From NCBI GenBank assembly GCA_035308765.1, contig DATGGA010000028.1:1-11657 (forward strand): a DNA stretch of 11,657 bases. Reading direction: 5' to 3'. The notes beneath the pieces are model-generated. The model saw only the letters and a program-made list of their open reading frames with translations. It was not told the origin of the DNA and did no database searches. The translations under genes and the position numbers were made by a program. How positions within the stretch are numbered: the stretch's first letter is position 1; every line of letters starts with the position of its first letter. The DNA is from RBG-16-66-20 sp035308765 (GTDB lineage: Bacteria; Pseudomonadota; Gammaproteobacteria; Burkholderiales; SG8-39). Shown piece after piece: positions 1-6,003 of the stretch.

Positions 1-309
1 CTCGATTGCTGAAACCACCATTGCGGCGAGGTACCCCAGCACGACAACGTGTCCGATAACGGGGATGGTTAGGAACACCCCACCAAAGAGCCAGCCCCAT
101 AGGCCACCCCAGAATGCGCCACGTTTGCCCCACAACTTGACCCGATCGCCTACGTTGAAGAAGCCGACGGCCTTTTCGTCGGTGTGGTACCCCTTGCCGA
201 CGATGCTCAGATGCTTCATTTCGATTCCACCGTCCGCAAGCTTCCTTATCGCGGCGTCCGCCGCCTGATGGTCGTCGAAGACAGCGACCACGGTATTGAG
301 GTCAGTCAT
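1..309 (-). CDS. DUF1269-family general stress/membrane protein, 3' end cut off by window
   Basis: This is the N-terminal 103 codons of a minus-strand gene that runs off the left edge. The start is ATG at 309-307, preceded by a strong Shine-Dalgarno GAGGAGC (complement of 317-323, 7 nt spacing). Residues 1-45 form a soluble ferredoxin-like alpha/beta segment (MTDLNTVVAVFDDHQAADAA). They are followed by the characteristic GFFNVGDRVKLWGKRGAFWG stretch and then a glycine/tryptophan-rich hydrophobic hairpin (about residues 66-102). This arrangement is typical of DUF1269 proteins, usually about 160-175 aa, so roughly 60 residues lie outside the window. The biochemical function of the family is unknown; members are often annotated as general stress proteins or wrongly as permeases. 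Codons such as ATA, GTA, CTA and CGT are commoner here than in the downstream genes. The family call is from remembered sequence and is fairly secure; any role in stress is family inference. Confidence 0.85.
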   Translation of the reverse strand, partial: MTDLNTVVAVFDDHQAADAAIRKLADGGIEMKHLSIVGKGYHTDEKAVGFFNVGDRVKLWGKRGAFWGGLWGWLFGGVFLTIPVIGHVVVLGYLAAMVVSAIE

Positions 310-448
310 TTTTTGTGCTCCTCTGTGAACGGTTGTCGCCGACGGATGCGCTGGCGATGAATCTGAAGTCAGCGAAAGTAGCCGCGCAATGATGGCGCGT
401 CCGTGTGGTACCGCGCATACGAGACCGTTGTCCTGCCCGCCTGAATGA

Positions 449-468
449 CCGCTTTGGGTCGAAAGCGG
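449..468. repeat. Perfect intergenic hairpin, possible dispersed repeat element
   Basis: CCGCTTT at 449-455 and AAAGCGG at 462-468 form a perfect 7-bp stem around the 6-nt loop GGGTCG. It lies in the 244-base spacer between two divergently transcribed genes (310-553). There is no U-tract on either side, so it does not look like a standard intrinsic terminator. From memory, GACCGCTTTGGGTCGAAAGC-like strings recur between genes in many proteobacteria, where they generate spurious small ORF predictions containing an AAFDPKR-like peptide. The remaining spacer shows no convincing promoter hexamer pair. Confidence 0.5.
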
Positions 469-553
469 CCGTTCGACGTCCGGAAGCTGACTGATCTGTA
501 AGACGCAGCAGCGCCGCCGGCATCGCGGAACGGCGCAGTTATAGTGCTGTCGT

Positions 554-1417
554 ATGCCTCACATGAGCGGCACGTTCGACGTCCTTCCCAGCCGCCGCGA
601 CCGCATCACGATCGAGACGATCCATGCGGCGTTCGCGCTGTCGATCGTGCTGCACCTGCTGGCCCTGTTCGGCTGGCTGCCGAAACTGCCGACGCTGCCG
701 TTCGACGACGACAAGCTGGGCAGGAAGAGCGGCTCGCTCGCGGTGCGCCTGATGCCTTTGCCCCAGACGGCGCCGACGCCTCCGCCGGCGCCTGCGCGCG
801 AAGCCGTGATGGAGTCGTCCGCGCACCGCCCGCACATGCCCAGGATGGCGCACCTGCCGCCGAGCGCGCCCGTCCTCGCGCGCGCGGGCCCGGCGCCCGC
901 GGCCATGCCGGCGCCTGCCGCGGCCCAGAGTCCGTCCGCCGAGCAGGACTTCGCGGCCGCCGTCGAGGCGCGCCGCCGTGCCCGCGCCCAGCCCGAGTCC
1001 GCGGCGGCGCCCTCGCCGCCGGCGGAGACCGAACAGGAACGCCACAACCGCGAAGTCGCCGCCAACCTCGGCCTGAACACCACGCCCAACTTCGGCAGCG
1101 AGCGCCAGCGCGGCGGCGGCATGTTCCAGATCGAGCGCATCGGCTACGACGACGCCGAATTCTTCTTCTACGGCTGGAACAAGGACATCAGGCGCAACGC
1201 GCAGCAGATGATCGAGGTGCGCAAGGGCAGCAACCCGAACATGCAGATCGCGGTCGTGCGCAAGATGATCGAGATCATCCGCCAGCACGTGAAGGGCGAT
1301 TTCGTGTGGGAGTCGATCCGCCTCAACAGGGACGTCACGCTGTCCGCGGCCCAGGAGGACAACGCCGGCCTCGAGGATTTCCTGATGAAGGAGTTCTTTT
1401 CCGATCCGCGGCGCTAG
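554..1417 (+). CDS. TonB-like single-pass inner-membrane protein with unassigned C-terminal domain
   Basis: This 287-aa protein has a short cytoplasmic N-terminus and one membrane segment at about residues 26-43 (AFALSIVLHLLALFGWLP). An SGSLAVRLMP strand follows, then a long Pro/Ala-rich region (about 68-160), a charged stretch, and a compact C-terminal domain (about 189-283) rich in aromatics (FQIERIGYDD, EFFFYGWN) and amphipathic helices. The N-terminal architecture is that of TonB-type energy transducers, with the periplasm-spanning linker. The C-terminal domain lacks the usual TonB YP-containing motif and I cannot assign it; I recall it only as a conserved hypothetical in Betaproteobacteria. 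The ATG at 554 has no clear ribosome site, and ATG 563 is a possible alternative start. The peptidase gene follows after 39 nt on the same strand, suggesting cotranscription. Coupling to ExbBD is unproven. Confidence 0.75.
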   Translation: MPHMSGTFDVLPSRRDRITIETIHAAFALSIVLHLLALFGWLPKLPTLPFDDDKLGRKSGSLAVRLMPLPQTAPTPPPAPAREAVMESSAHRPHMPRMAHLPPSAPVLARAGPAPAAMPAPAAAQSPSAEQDFAAAVEARRRARAQPESAAAPSPPAETEQERHNREVAANLGLNTTPNFGSERQRGGGMFQIERIGYDDAEFFFYGWNKDIRRNAQQMIEVRKGSNPNMQIAVVRKMIEIIRQHVKGDFVWESIRLNRDVTLSAAQEDNAGLEDFLMKEFFSDPRR

Positions 1418-1456
1418 CGGCGGGTTCTGGCAGAATGCGCGGAGGGGGAACGACCG

Positions 1457-2839
1457 ATGATCCGTAGCGCCGCGCTTGTCCTTGCCGTATTGCTGCCGCT
1501 GCCCGGCCTGGCGGCCGACGCCGCGGCCGAGCAGAAGCTGTTCCGCGACATCTACCAGGAACTGATCGAGATCAACACCTCGCATTCGGCGGGCGACAAC
1601 ACCAGGGCGGCTAACGCGATGGCCGGGCGCCTGCGCGCCGCGGGATTCGCCGCGGGCGAGATCCATATCTTCGAGCCGTTCCCGCGCAAGGGCAACCTGG
1701 TGATGCGCTACAAGGGCAGCGGCGAGAAAAAGCCCATGCTGCTGATCGCGCATCTCGACGTGGTCGAGGCGAAGCGCGAGGACTGGGACACCGACCCGTT
1801 CAAGCTGCAGGAAAGCGGCGGCTATTTCACCGCGCGCGGCAGCATCGACGACAAGGCGATGGCCTCGATCTTCGTCTCGGTGCTGGGGCAGCTCAAGCGC
1901 GAAGGCTGGGCGCCGAAGCGCGACGTCATCCTCGCCCTCACCTCGGACGAGGAACGCGGCGACGTGCCGAGCAACGGCGCCGCCTGGCTGGTCAACAACC
2001 AGCGCGCGCTGATAGAGGCCGACTTCGGCATCAACGAGGGCGGCGGCGGCGAGCTGCGCAACGGCAAGGCGCATCTGCACCGCATCCAGGTGGCGGAGAA
2101 AGTGTTCGTCACCTACGAGCTGGAAGTCACCAACCCGGGCGGGCACAGTTCGGTGCCCAAGCCCGACAACGCCATCAACCAGCTGGTCGAGGCGCTCGCG
2201 CGCATCGCGCAGTACCAGTTCCCCGCGAAGATGTCCGAAGTCACCAGGACGTACTTCGAGCGCAGCGCGGCGTTCGCGAGCGGGCAGCAGGCGGAGGACA
2301 TGCGCGCGGTCGCGCGCGAGAATCCGGACCCGGCGGCGATGGCGCGCCTGTCGGCGAACCCGTTCTACAACGCGCAGCTCCGCACCACCTGCATCGCCAC
2401 CATGCTGGAAGCCGGGCACGCCGAAAACGCGCTGCCGCAGCGCGCCAAGGCCACGGTGAACTGCCGCATCCTGCCGAACGACGACGCCGCGGAAGTGGAG
2501 CGCCGGATGAAGACGCTCGCCGGCGACAAGGTCGCGGTCAGGCACCTCTATCCGCCGACGCTGAGCCCGCCGTCGCCGCTGCGCCCGGACGTGCTGGGCG
2601 CGGTGGAGAAAATCACCGCGCAGATGTGGCCGGGCGTGCCGGTGGTGCCGGCCATGAGCACGGGCGCGACCGACAGCCGCTTCCTGCGCAACATCGGCAT
2701 GCCGATGTACGGCGTGTCGGGCCTGTTCGCCGAGCCCGCCGACCTGCGCACCCACGGCCTGAACGAGCGGATCCTCGTCAAGCAGCTGTACGAAGGCCGC
2801 GAGTTTCTCTACCGGCTGGTGAAAGAGCTGGGCGGCTGA
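1457..2839 (+). CDS. Exported M20/M25/M40-family zinc metallopeptidase
   Basis: This 460-aa co-catalytic zinc peptidase probably hydrolyses peptides or amidated amino acids in the periplasm. The start is ATG at 1457, with a strong Shine-Dalgarno GGAGGGGG at 1441-1448 (8 nt spacing). Residues 1-20 form a signal peptide (MIRSAALVLAVLLPLPGLAA) with a likely cut near A20. All family landmarks are visible: H99-x-D101 (AHLDVV), bridging D131 (GSIDDKA), catalytic E165 with metal ligand E166 (SDEERGD), E194 (INEGGGG), the dimerisation-domain signature PGGHSSVP (227-234), and the C-terminal ligand H433 (RTHGLNER). Length and ligand set are complete, so it should be active. Substrate cannot be read from sequence; carboxypeptidase, dipeptidase and aminoacylase remain possible. 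It is probably cotranscribed with the TonB-like gene upstream. It ends one base from the stop of the convergent hydratase gene. Confidence 0.92.
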   Translation: MIRSAALVLAVLLPLPGLAADAAAEQKLFRDIYQELIEINTSHSAGDNTRAANAMAGRLRAAGFAAGEIHIFEPFPRKGNLVMRYKGSGEKKPMLLIAHLDVVEAKREDWDTDPFKLQESGGYFTARGSIDDKAMASIFVSVLGQLKREGWAPKRDVILALTSDEERGDVPSNGAAWLVNNQRALIEADFGINEGGGGELRNGKAHLHRIQVAEKVFVTYELEVTNPGGHSSVPKPDNAINQLVEALARIAQYQFPAKMSEVTRTYFERSAAFASGQQAEDMRAVARENPDPAAMARLSANPFYNAQLRTTCIATMLEAGHAENALPQRAKATVNCRILPNDDAAEVERRMKTLAGDKVAVRHLYPPTLSPPSPLRPDVLGAVEKITAQMWPGVPVVPAMSTGATDSRFLRNIGMPMYGVSGLFAEPADLRTHGLNERILVKQLYEGREFLYRLVKELGG

Positions 2840-2840
2840 A

Positions 2841-3611
2841 CTAGCGGGATTTCCGGCGCGCTGCGCGGAAGGCGGCGATGCGCCGGTTCGGCTCGCCGGA
2901 CTCGTAGGACAGCGAGAACTCGTCGATGCTCGTGCGGATGCTCTCGGCGAGCGGCGCTTCCTCCCACAGTCTGCACAGGCGCTTCTGCGCGCGGATCGAC
3001 TCGTCGCTGCCGGCGAGAATGGCGTCGAGCGCACCGTTTACGCATTCGTCCAGATTTTTCAAATCGACGATCTTTTCTACAAGACCCCAGACCAGAGCTT
3101 CAGCCGCGCCGATGGTTTCGCCGGTCATCACCAGCCAGCGCGCGCGGCCGGTGCCGACGATGCGCGGCAGCATGGCGGCCTCGACCACCGAGGGAATGCC
3201 GAGGCGCACTTCGGGCATGCCGAAGACGGCGGTATCGGCGGCGATGCGCAGGTCGCAGCAGGCGGCGAGCTCCAGCCCCGCGCCCAGGCACCAGCCGTTG
3301 ATGCGCGCGATCACGGGCAGCGGGCAGTCGCGCATGCAGGCGCAGGCCTCGTGCACGCGGCCGATGAATTCGCGCGCCGAGACCGGGTCCAGCGAGCCCA
3401 GCGCCTCCAGGTCGGCGCCGCCGATGAAGGCCTTGTCGCCGGCGCCGGTGATCACGACGGCGCGGACGAGGGGATTGTTTTCCAGCTCCTTGATCGCCCC
3501 GGCCAGCTCCTCGAGAGCGGCCCAGGTGAAGATGTTCAGCTTGTTCGGATTGTCCAGCGTGACGCGCGCGACGACGCCCTCGCGCCGCGTTTCGAGTGCG
3601 GTCTTGATCAA
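2841..3611 (-). CDS. Enoyl-CoA hydratase/isomerase (crotonase) family protein
   Basis: This 256-aa crotonase-fold enzyme probably hydrates trans-2-enoyl-CoA esters in fatty-acid or aromatic-acid degradation. The first oxyanion-hole segment is FIGGADLEAL (62-71) and the second is GWCLGAGLELAACCD (106-120). Both catalytic glutamates of true hydratases appear present: E114 (LELA) and E134 (MPEVRLGI). Length matches the usual 255-265 aa. The start is TTG at 3611-3609, overlapping the transaldolase TGA (3610-3608), so translation is probably coupled; no nearby in-frame ATG would keep the first beta strand. The pairing with transaldolase is unusual metabolically. Which CoA ester it uses, and whether it is a hydratase or an isomerase, cannot be told from sequence alone. 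Confidence 0.92.
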   Translation of the reverse strand: MIKTALETRREGVVARVTLDNPNKLNIFTWAALEELAGAIKELENNPLVRAVVITGAGDKAFIGGADLEALGSLDPVSAREFIGRVHEACACMRDCPLPVIARINGWCLGAGLELAACCDLRIAADTAVFGMPEVRLGIPSVVEAAMLPRIVGTGRARWLVMTGETIGAAEALVWGLVEKIVDLKNLDECVNGALDAILAGSDESIRAQKRLCRLWEEAPLAESIRTSIDEFSLSYESGEPNRRIAAFRAARRKSR

Positions 3612-4534
3612 GCGGCCGCGCGCGACTGTTTGAGCAACGTCGCCATGGCGCTTTCGAGCTTGCGCGCGTCGGCGTCGAACCGGCGGATGCCCTCGGAGAG
3701 CTTCTCCACCGCCATGGCGTCCTCGTTGTGCCGCCAGAGGAAGGCTTCGTGGGTCAGGGGCTGCTTCTCGATCGAAAGGGTTTTTGCTTTTTCGGGGGAC
3801 AGCATTCTTTCAATGTCGCCTTCTTTTTGCGAAAGCTTCTCCAGCAAATCGGGAGCAATGGTCAGAAGATCGCAACCCGCCAGGGAAATTATCTGTTCGA
3901 TCTTGCGGAAGCTCGCGCCCATCACCTGCGTCTCGTAGCCGTGCTTCTTGTAGTAGCCGTAGATTTTGGTCACCGAGGCGACGCCGGGATCGTCATGGAC
4001 CGGGATGTCTTCCACTTTCCGCGCCGCCTTGTGCCAGTCGTAGATGCGGCCGACGAAGGGCGAGATCAGCGTCACGCCGGCGTCGGCGCAGGCCGCCGCC
4101 TGGGCGAACGAGAACAGCAGCGTCATGTTGCAGTGGATGCCCTCGCGCTCCAGCCTTTCCGCGGCGCGGATGCCTTCCCAGGTGCTGGCGAGCTTGATCA
4201 GCACGCGGTTGCGGTTGATTTCCCGGCTTTCGTACAGGGAAATCAGGTTCCGGGCCTTCGCAATGCTTCCTTCGGTGTCAAAGGAAAGCCGGGCATCCAC
4301 CTCCGTGGAGACCCTTCCCGGGACGTATTTCAGGATTTCGCTGCCGAAATTCACGAACATGCGGTCCATGTCCGCATCCAGCAGGTGCTTGAACCGGGGG
4401 TCCTGCGCGGCCGACAGCAGGAGCGAGGGATTGGTCGTGGCGTCCTGCGGGCGCCACTTCGCCACGGCGTCGATGTCGCCGGTGTCGGCGACGACGATGG
4501 AGCATTTTTTCAGGGAATCCAGCACACTACGCAT
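3608..4534 (-). CDS. tal: Transaldolase (TalB class), shortened by 18 residues internally
   Basis: This 308-aa transaldolase moves a dihydroxyacetone unit between sugar phosphates in the non-oxidative pentose phosphate pathway (cytoplasmic). The catalytic residues are present: D17 (VVADTGD), E78 (VSTEVDA) and Schiff-base K114 (VLIKLAST). DATTNPSL (31-38), the NMTLLFSFAQA segment and SPFVGR are also intact. In E. coli TalB the same residues are D17, E96 and K132, so 18 residues are missing between D17 and E78. The gap falls in the helical region around residues 45-60, where DPRFKHLLDADMDRMFVNFG directly joins segments that are separated in E. coli. The start is ATG 4534-4532, with only a weak ribosome site. 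The gene is upstream of and overlaps the hydratase. It is divergent from the MASE2-PAS gene. Enzyme class is certain; activity despite the deletion is likely but unproven. Confidence 0.94.
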   Translation of the reverse strand: MRSVLDSLKKCSIVVADTGDIDAVAKWRPQDATTNPSLLLSAAQDPRFKHLLDADMDRMFVNFGSEILKYVPGRVSTEVDARLSFDTEGSIAKARNLISLYESREINRNRVLIKLASTWEGIRAAERLEREGIHCNMTLLFSFAQAAACADAGVTLISPFVGRIYDWHKAARKVEDIPVHDDPGVASVTKIYGYYKKHGYETQVMGASFRKIEQIISLAGCDLLTIAPDLLEKLSQKEGDIERMLSPEKAKTLSIEKQPLTHEAFLWRHNEDAMAVEKLSEGIRRFDADARKLESAMATLLKQSRAAA

Positions 4535-4603
4535 GGCGCAATTTTACAGATTCTGACAACGCGCGGCGGCACGAAAACGGCCATCCGATAGGCTCGCACA
4601 GCC
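4535..4603. promoter_or_regulatory. Divergent intergenic region between transaldolase and the PAS gene
   Basis: These 69 bases separate two divergent start codons, so they must hold or adjoin promoters for both directions unless the promoters lie inside the genes. A CTGACA (4553-4558, one mismatch to the -35 consensus) faces the PAS gene but has no -10 at proper spacing. TAAAAT (complement of 4541-4546) resembles a -10 towards transaldolase, but is only 6 nt from its ATG and has no partner. No palindromic operator is apparent. Confidence 0.3.
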
Positions 4604-5893
4604 ATGCAAATCGACCGGCACGTCCAGACCATCTACACCATCCGGGTGGTGTCGTTCGCCTGGTGCTTCCTGGTGGTCGCGCTGCATGCCTGGGAGCGGG
4701 GCCTGGGCGCCGGCGTGTTTGCCGTGGCGGCGCTGCACTTCCTGGTCCTGCCGCACCTCGCGATGCTGCGCTCGGCCCGCTCGCGCGACCCGCGCCAGGC
4801 GGAAATGCAGAACCTTTACGCCGACGCCTTCCTGCTGGGCGCGTGGATCGCGGTGCTCGAGTTCCCGTCGTGGATCGCCTACCCGATGGTGTTCGCGCCG
4901 GCGCTGAACGGCATGGTCAACCGCGGCTTGCGGGGCTTCGCGCTCGTGATCGTGAGCAGCTCCCTCGGCATCCTGGGCGGCGTGATGCTGCATGGCTTCA
5001 GGTACTGGCCCGCCACCAGCCCGCTGGTGACGACGCTGTGCTTCTTCGGCGCGCTCGCCTACAGCGCGGGCGTGGGCTACGTGGTGTTCCGCCAGACCCG
5101 GCGCCTGGCGGCGACGCGCGAGGCGATCCGCGAAAGCGAGCAGCGCTACCGCCTGATCACCGAGCACGCCGGCGACCTGGTGGCGATGGTGGACCGCGAC
5201 GGGCGCTGGCTCTACAACAGCCCGTCGTACGCGCGCATTTTCCGGGCGGAAGACCTGGAGATCGGGGTCGACGCCTTCCGCAACGTGCACGAAGACGATC
5301 AATTCCGGCTGCGCGGCGCGCTGCAGGTGGTGGTACGCAGCGGCGAATCCTGCCGGCTGCGCATGCGCCTGCACACCGTGGAGGGCGAGGTGCGCAGGTT
5401 CGAGGCGCTGGTGCATGCGGTGACGGAAGAGGGCGGCGGCATCACCGGTGCGGAGAAAAGGATCACCGGTGCGGTGATAGCGGCGCGCGACGTCACCGAA
5501 TTGCGCGACCGCGAGGAGCAGCTCGAAATCGCGGCCCAGGCCTTCGAGCGCATGGCCGAGGCGATGATGATCACCAGCGCCGCGGGCCGGATCCTGATGG
5601 TGAATCAGTCCTACACGCGCATCACCGGCTACCCGGCGGGCGAGGTGGTCGACCGTCCCGAGAGCGACTTCCGCAACGCCATGCAGCCGGAGGCCTTCTA
5701 CGACGAGATCTACGCCGAGGTGCTGCGCACCGGCCACTGGGACGGCACCACCTGGAGCCGCCGCCGCGACGGCACGCTGTACCACGAGTGGCGCAGCGTC
5801 AGCGCGGTGCGCGACGCCGAGGGGCGCACCACCCATTACGTGACGCTGTTTCGCGAGCTGGACAGCCGAGGAGCTGACATCAAGTCAGCTTAG
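4604..5893 (+). CDS. MASE2-PAS-PAS membrane sensor protein lacking an output domain
   Basis: This 429-aa protein has an N-terminal membrane module at about residues 10-165. It carries the MASE2 pattern: a first hydrophobic pair, LPHLAMLRSARSRDPRQAEMQN (about 49-70), then LLGAWIAVLEFPSW and further hydrophobic segments. A short coiled linker (ATREAIRESEQRYR) leads to PAS domain 1 (about 180-298, ending ARDVTELRDREEQL) and PAS domain 2 (about 310-418, with NQSYTRITGYPAGEVV and a WRSVSAVRDAEG strand). MASE2 is known as the membrane sensor of diguanylate and adenylate cyclases, so a GGDEF or cyclase output is expected after PAS2. Instead the protein ends nine residues later (SRGADIKSA). It is therefore either a truncated cyclase or a stand-alone sensor/adaptor. 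The ATG at 4604 has only a weak AGG ribosome site. No partner kinase or response regulator is adjacent. Confidence 0.85.
   Translation: MQIDRHVQTIYTIRVVSFAWCFLVVALHAWERGLGAGVFAVAALHFLVLPHLAMLRSARSRDPRQAEMQNLYADAFLLGAWIAVLEFPSWIAYPMVFAPALNGMVNRGLRGFALVIVSSSLGILGGVMLHGFRYWPATSPLVTTLCFFGALAYSAGVGYVVFRQTRRLAATREAIRESEQRYRLITEHAGDLVAMVDRDGRWLYNSPSYARIFRAEDLEIGVDAFRNVHEDDQFRLRGALQVVVRSGESCRLRMRLHTVEGEVRRFEALVHAVTEEGGGITGAEKRITGAVIAARDVTELRDREEQLEIAAQAFERMAEAMMITSAAGRILMVNQSYTRITGYPAGEVVDRPESDFRNAMQPEAFYDEIYAEVLRTGHWDGTTWSRRRDGTLYHEWRSVSAVRDAEGRTTHYVTLFRELDSRGADIKSA
5441..5474 (+). repeat. 13-bp direct repeat with 21-bp period inside PAS1
   Basis: ATCACCGGTGCGG occurs at 5441-5453 and again at 5462-5474, an in-frame spacing of 7 codons (ITGAEKR then ITGAVIA). 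The second copy is also part of a perfect inverted repeat, ATCACCG-GTG-CGGTGAT (5462-5478). It looks like a small in-frame tandem duplication in the loop before the last PAS1 strand. Confidence 0.7.
5872..5890 (+). repeat. Perfect hairpin covering the last codons of the PAS gene
   Basis: AGCTGAC (5872-5878) and GTCAGCT (5884-5890) make a perfect 7-bp stem with loop ATCAA, directly abutting the TAG stop (5891-5893). There is no T-tract after it, so a standard intrinsic terminator is unlikely. It could still act as an mRNA 3'-end stabiliser or attenuator before the kor operon, or be the footprint of an event that removed the downstream coding sequence. Confidence 0.65.
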
Positions 5894-6003
5894 GTGGACC
5901 GGCACCCGCGCCTAGGACCTTGAAAACCAAGACTTTCCTTGATTCCTGCAGCGGAGTAGACTGCGACGCACCATAAAAATTACGCCCATTACATTCCGGA
6001 GAC
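5894..6003 (+). promoter_or_regulatory. Leader region of the kor operon
   Basis: This 110-base gap precedes the oxidoreductase operon and has a lower GC content than its flanks from about 5918 onward. A weak sigma70-like pair TTTCCT (5934-5939) and TAGACT (5957-5962) has 17-bp spacing, but matches consensus poorly at the -35. An AT-rich CATAAAAAT (5972-5979) and a GGAG (5998-6001) follow. No clear operator palindrome or riboswitch fold is evident by eye. The operon probably starts here, since the upstream gene ends in a hairpin. Confidence 0.35.
5998..6001 (+). promoter_or_regulatory. Ribosome binding site for the first kor subunit
   Basis: GGAG at 5998-6001 is only 2 nt from TTG 6004, but 8 nt from a second in-frame TTG at 6010. 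The spacing favours TTG 6010 as the true start, giving a protein two residues shorter. An in-frame TAA at 5974-5976 rules out an upstream start, and no ATG is available near the conserved N-terminal domain. Confidence 0.5.

Noticed and set aside
302..523. Small minus-strand ORF of 73 codons
   Set aside because: It overlaps the start and ribosome site of the DUF1269 gene and has no domain; it looks like the spurious product of the intergenic repeat.
539..3034. Very long minus-strand open frame (831 codons) opposite the TonB-like and M20 genes
   Set aside because: Its translation is low-complexity Arg/Ala/His-rich with no recognisable domain, and it is antisense to two genes with clear motifs. 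Long antisense frames are expected in GC-rich DNA.
4544..5836. Long minus-strand open frame opposite the PAS gene
   Set aside because: His/Ala/Arg-rich translation with no domain; the plus strand has clear MASE2 and PAS motifs.
5920..5962. Strong sigma70 or sigma54 promoter for the kor operon
   Set aside because: TTGAAA at 5920 and TTGATT at 5939 have no -10 at suitable spacing, and no GG/GC sigma54 pair was found. Only a weak pair remains, so no firm promoter is claimed.
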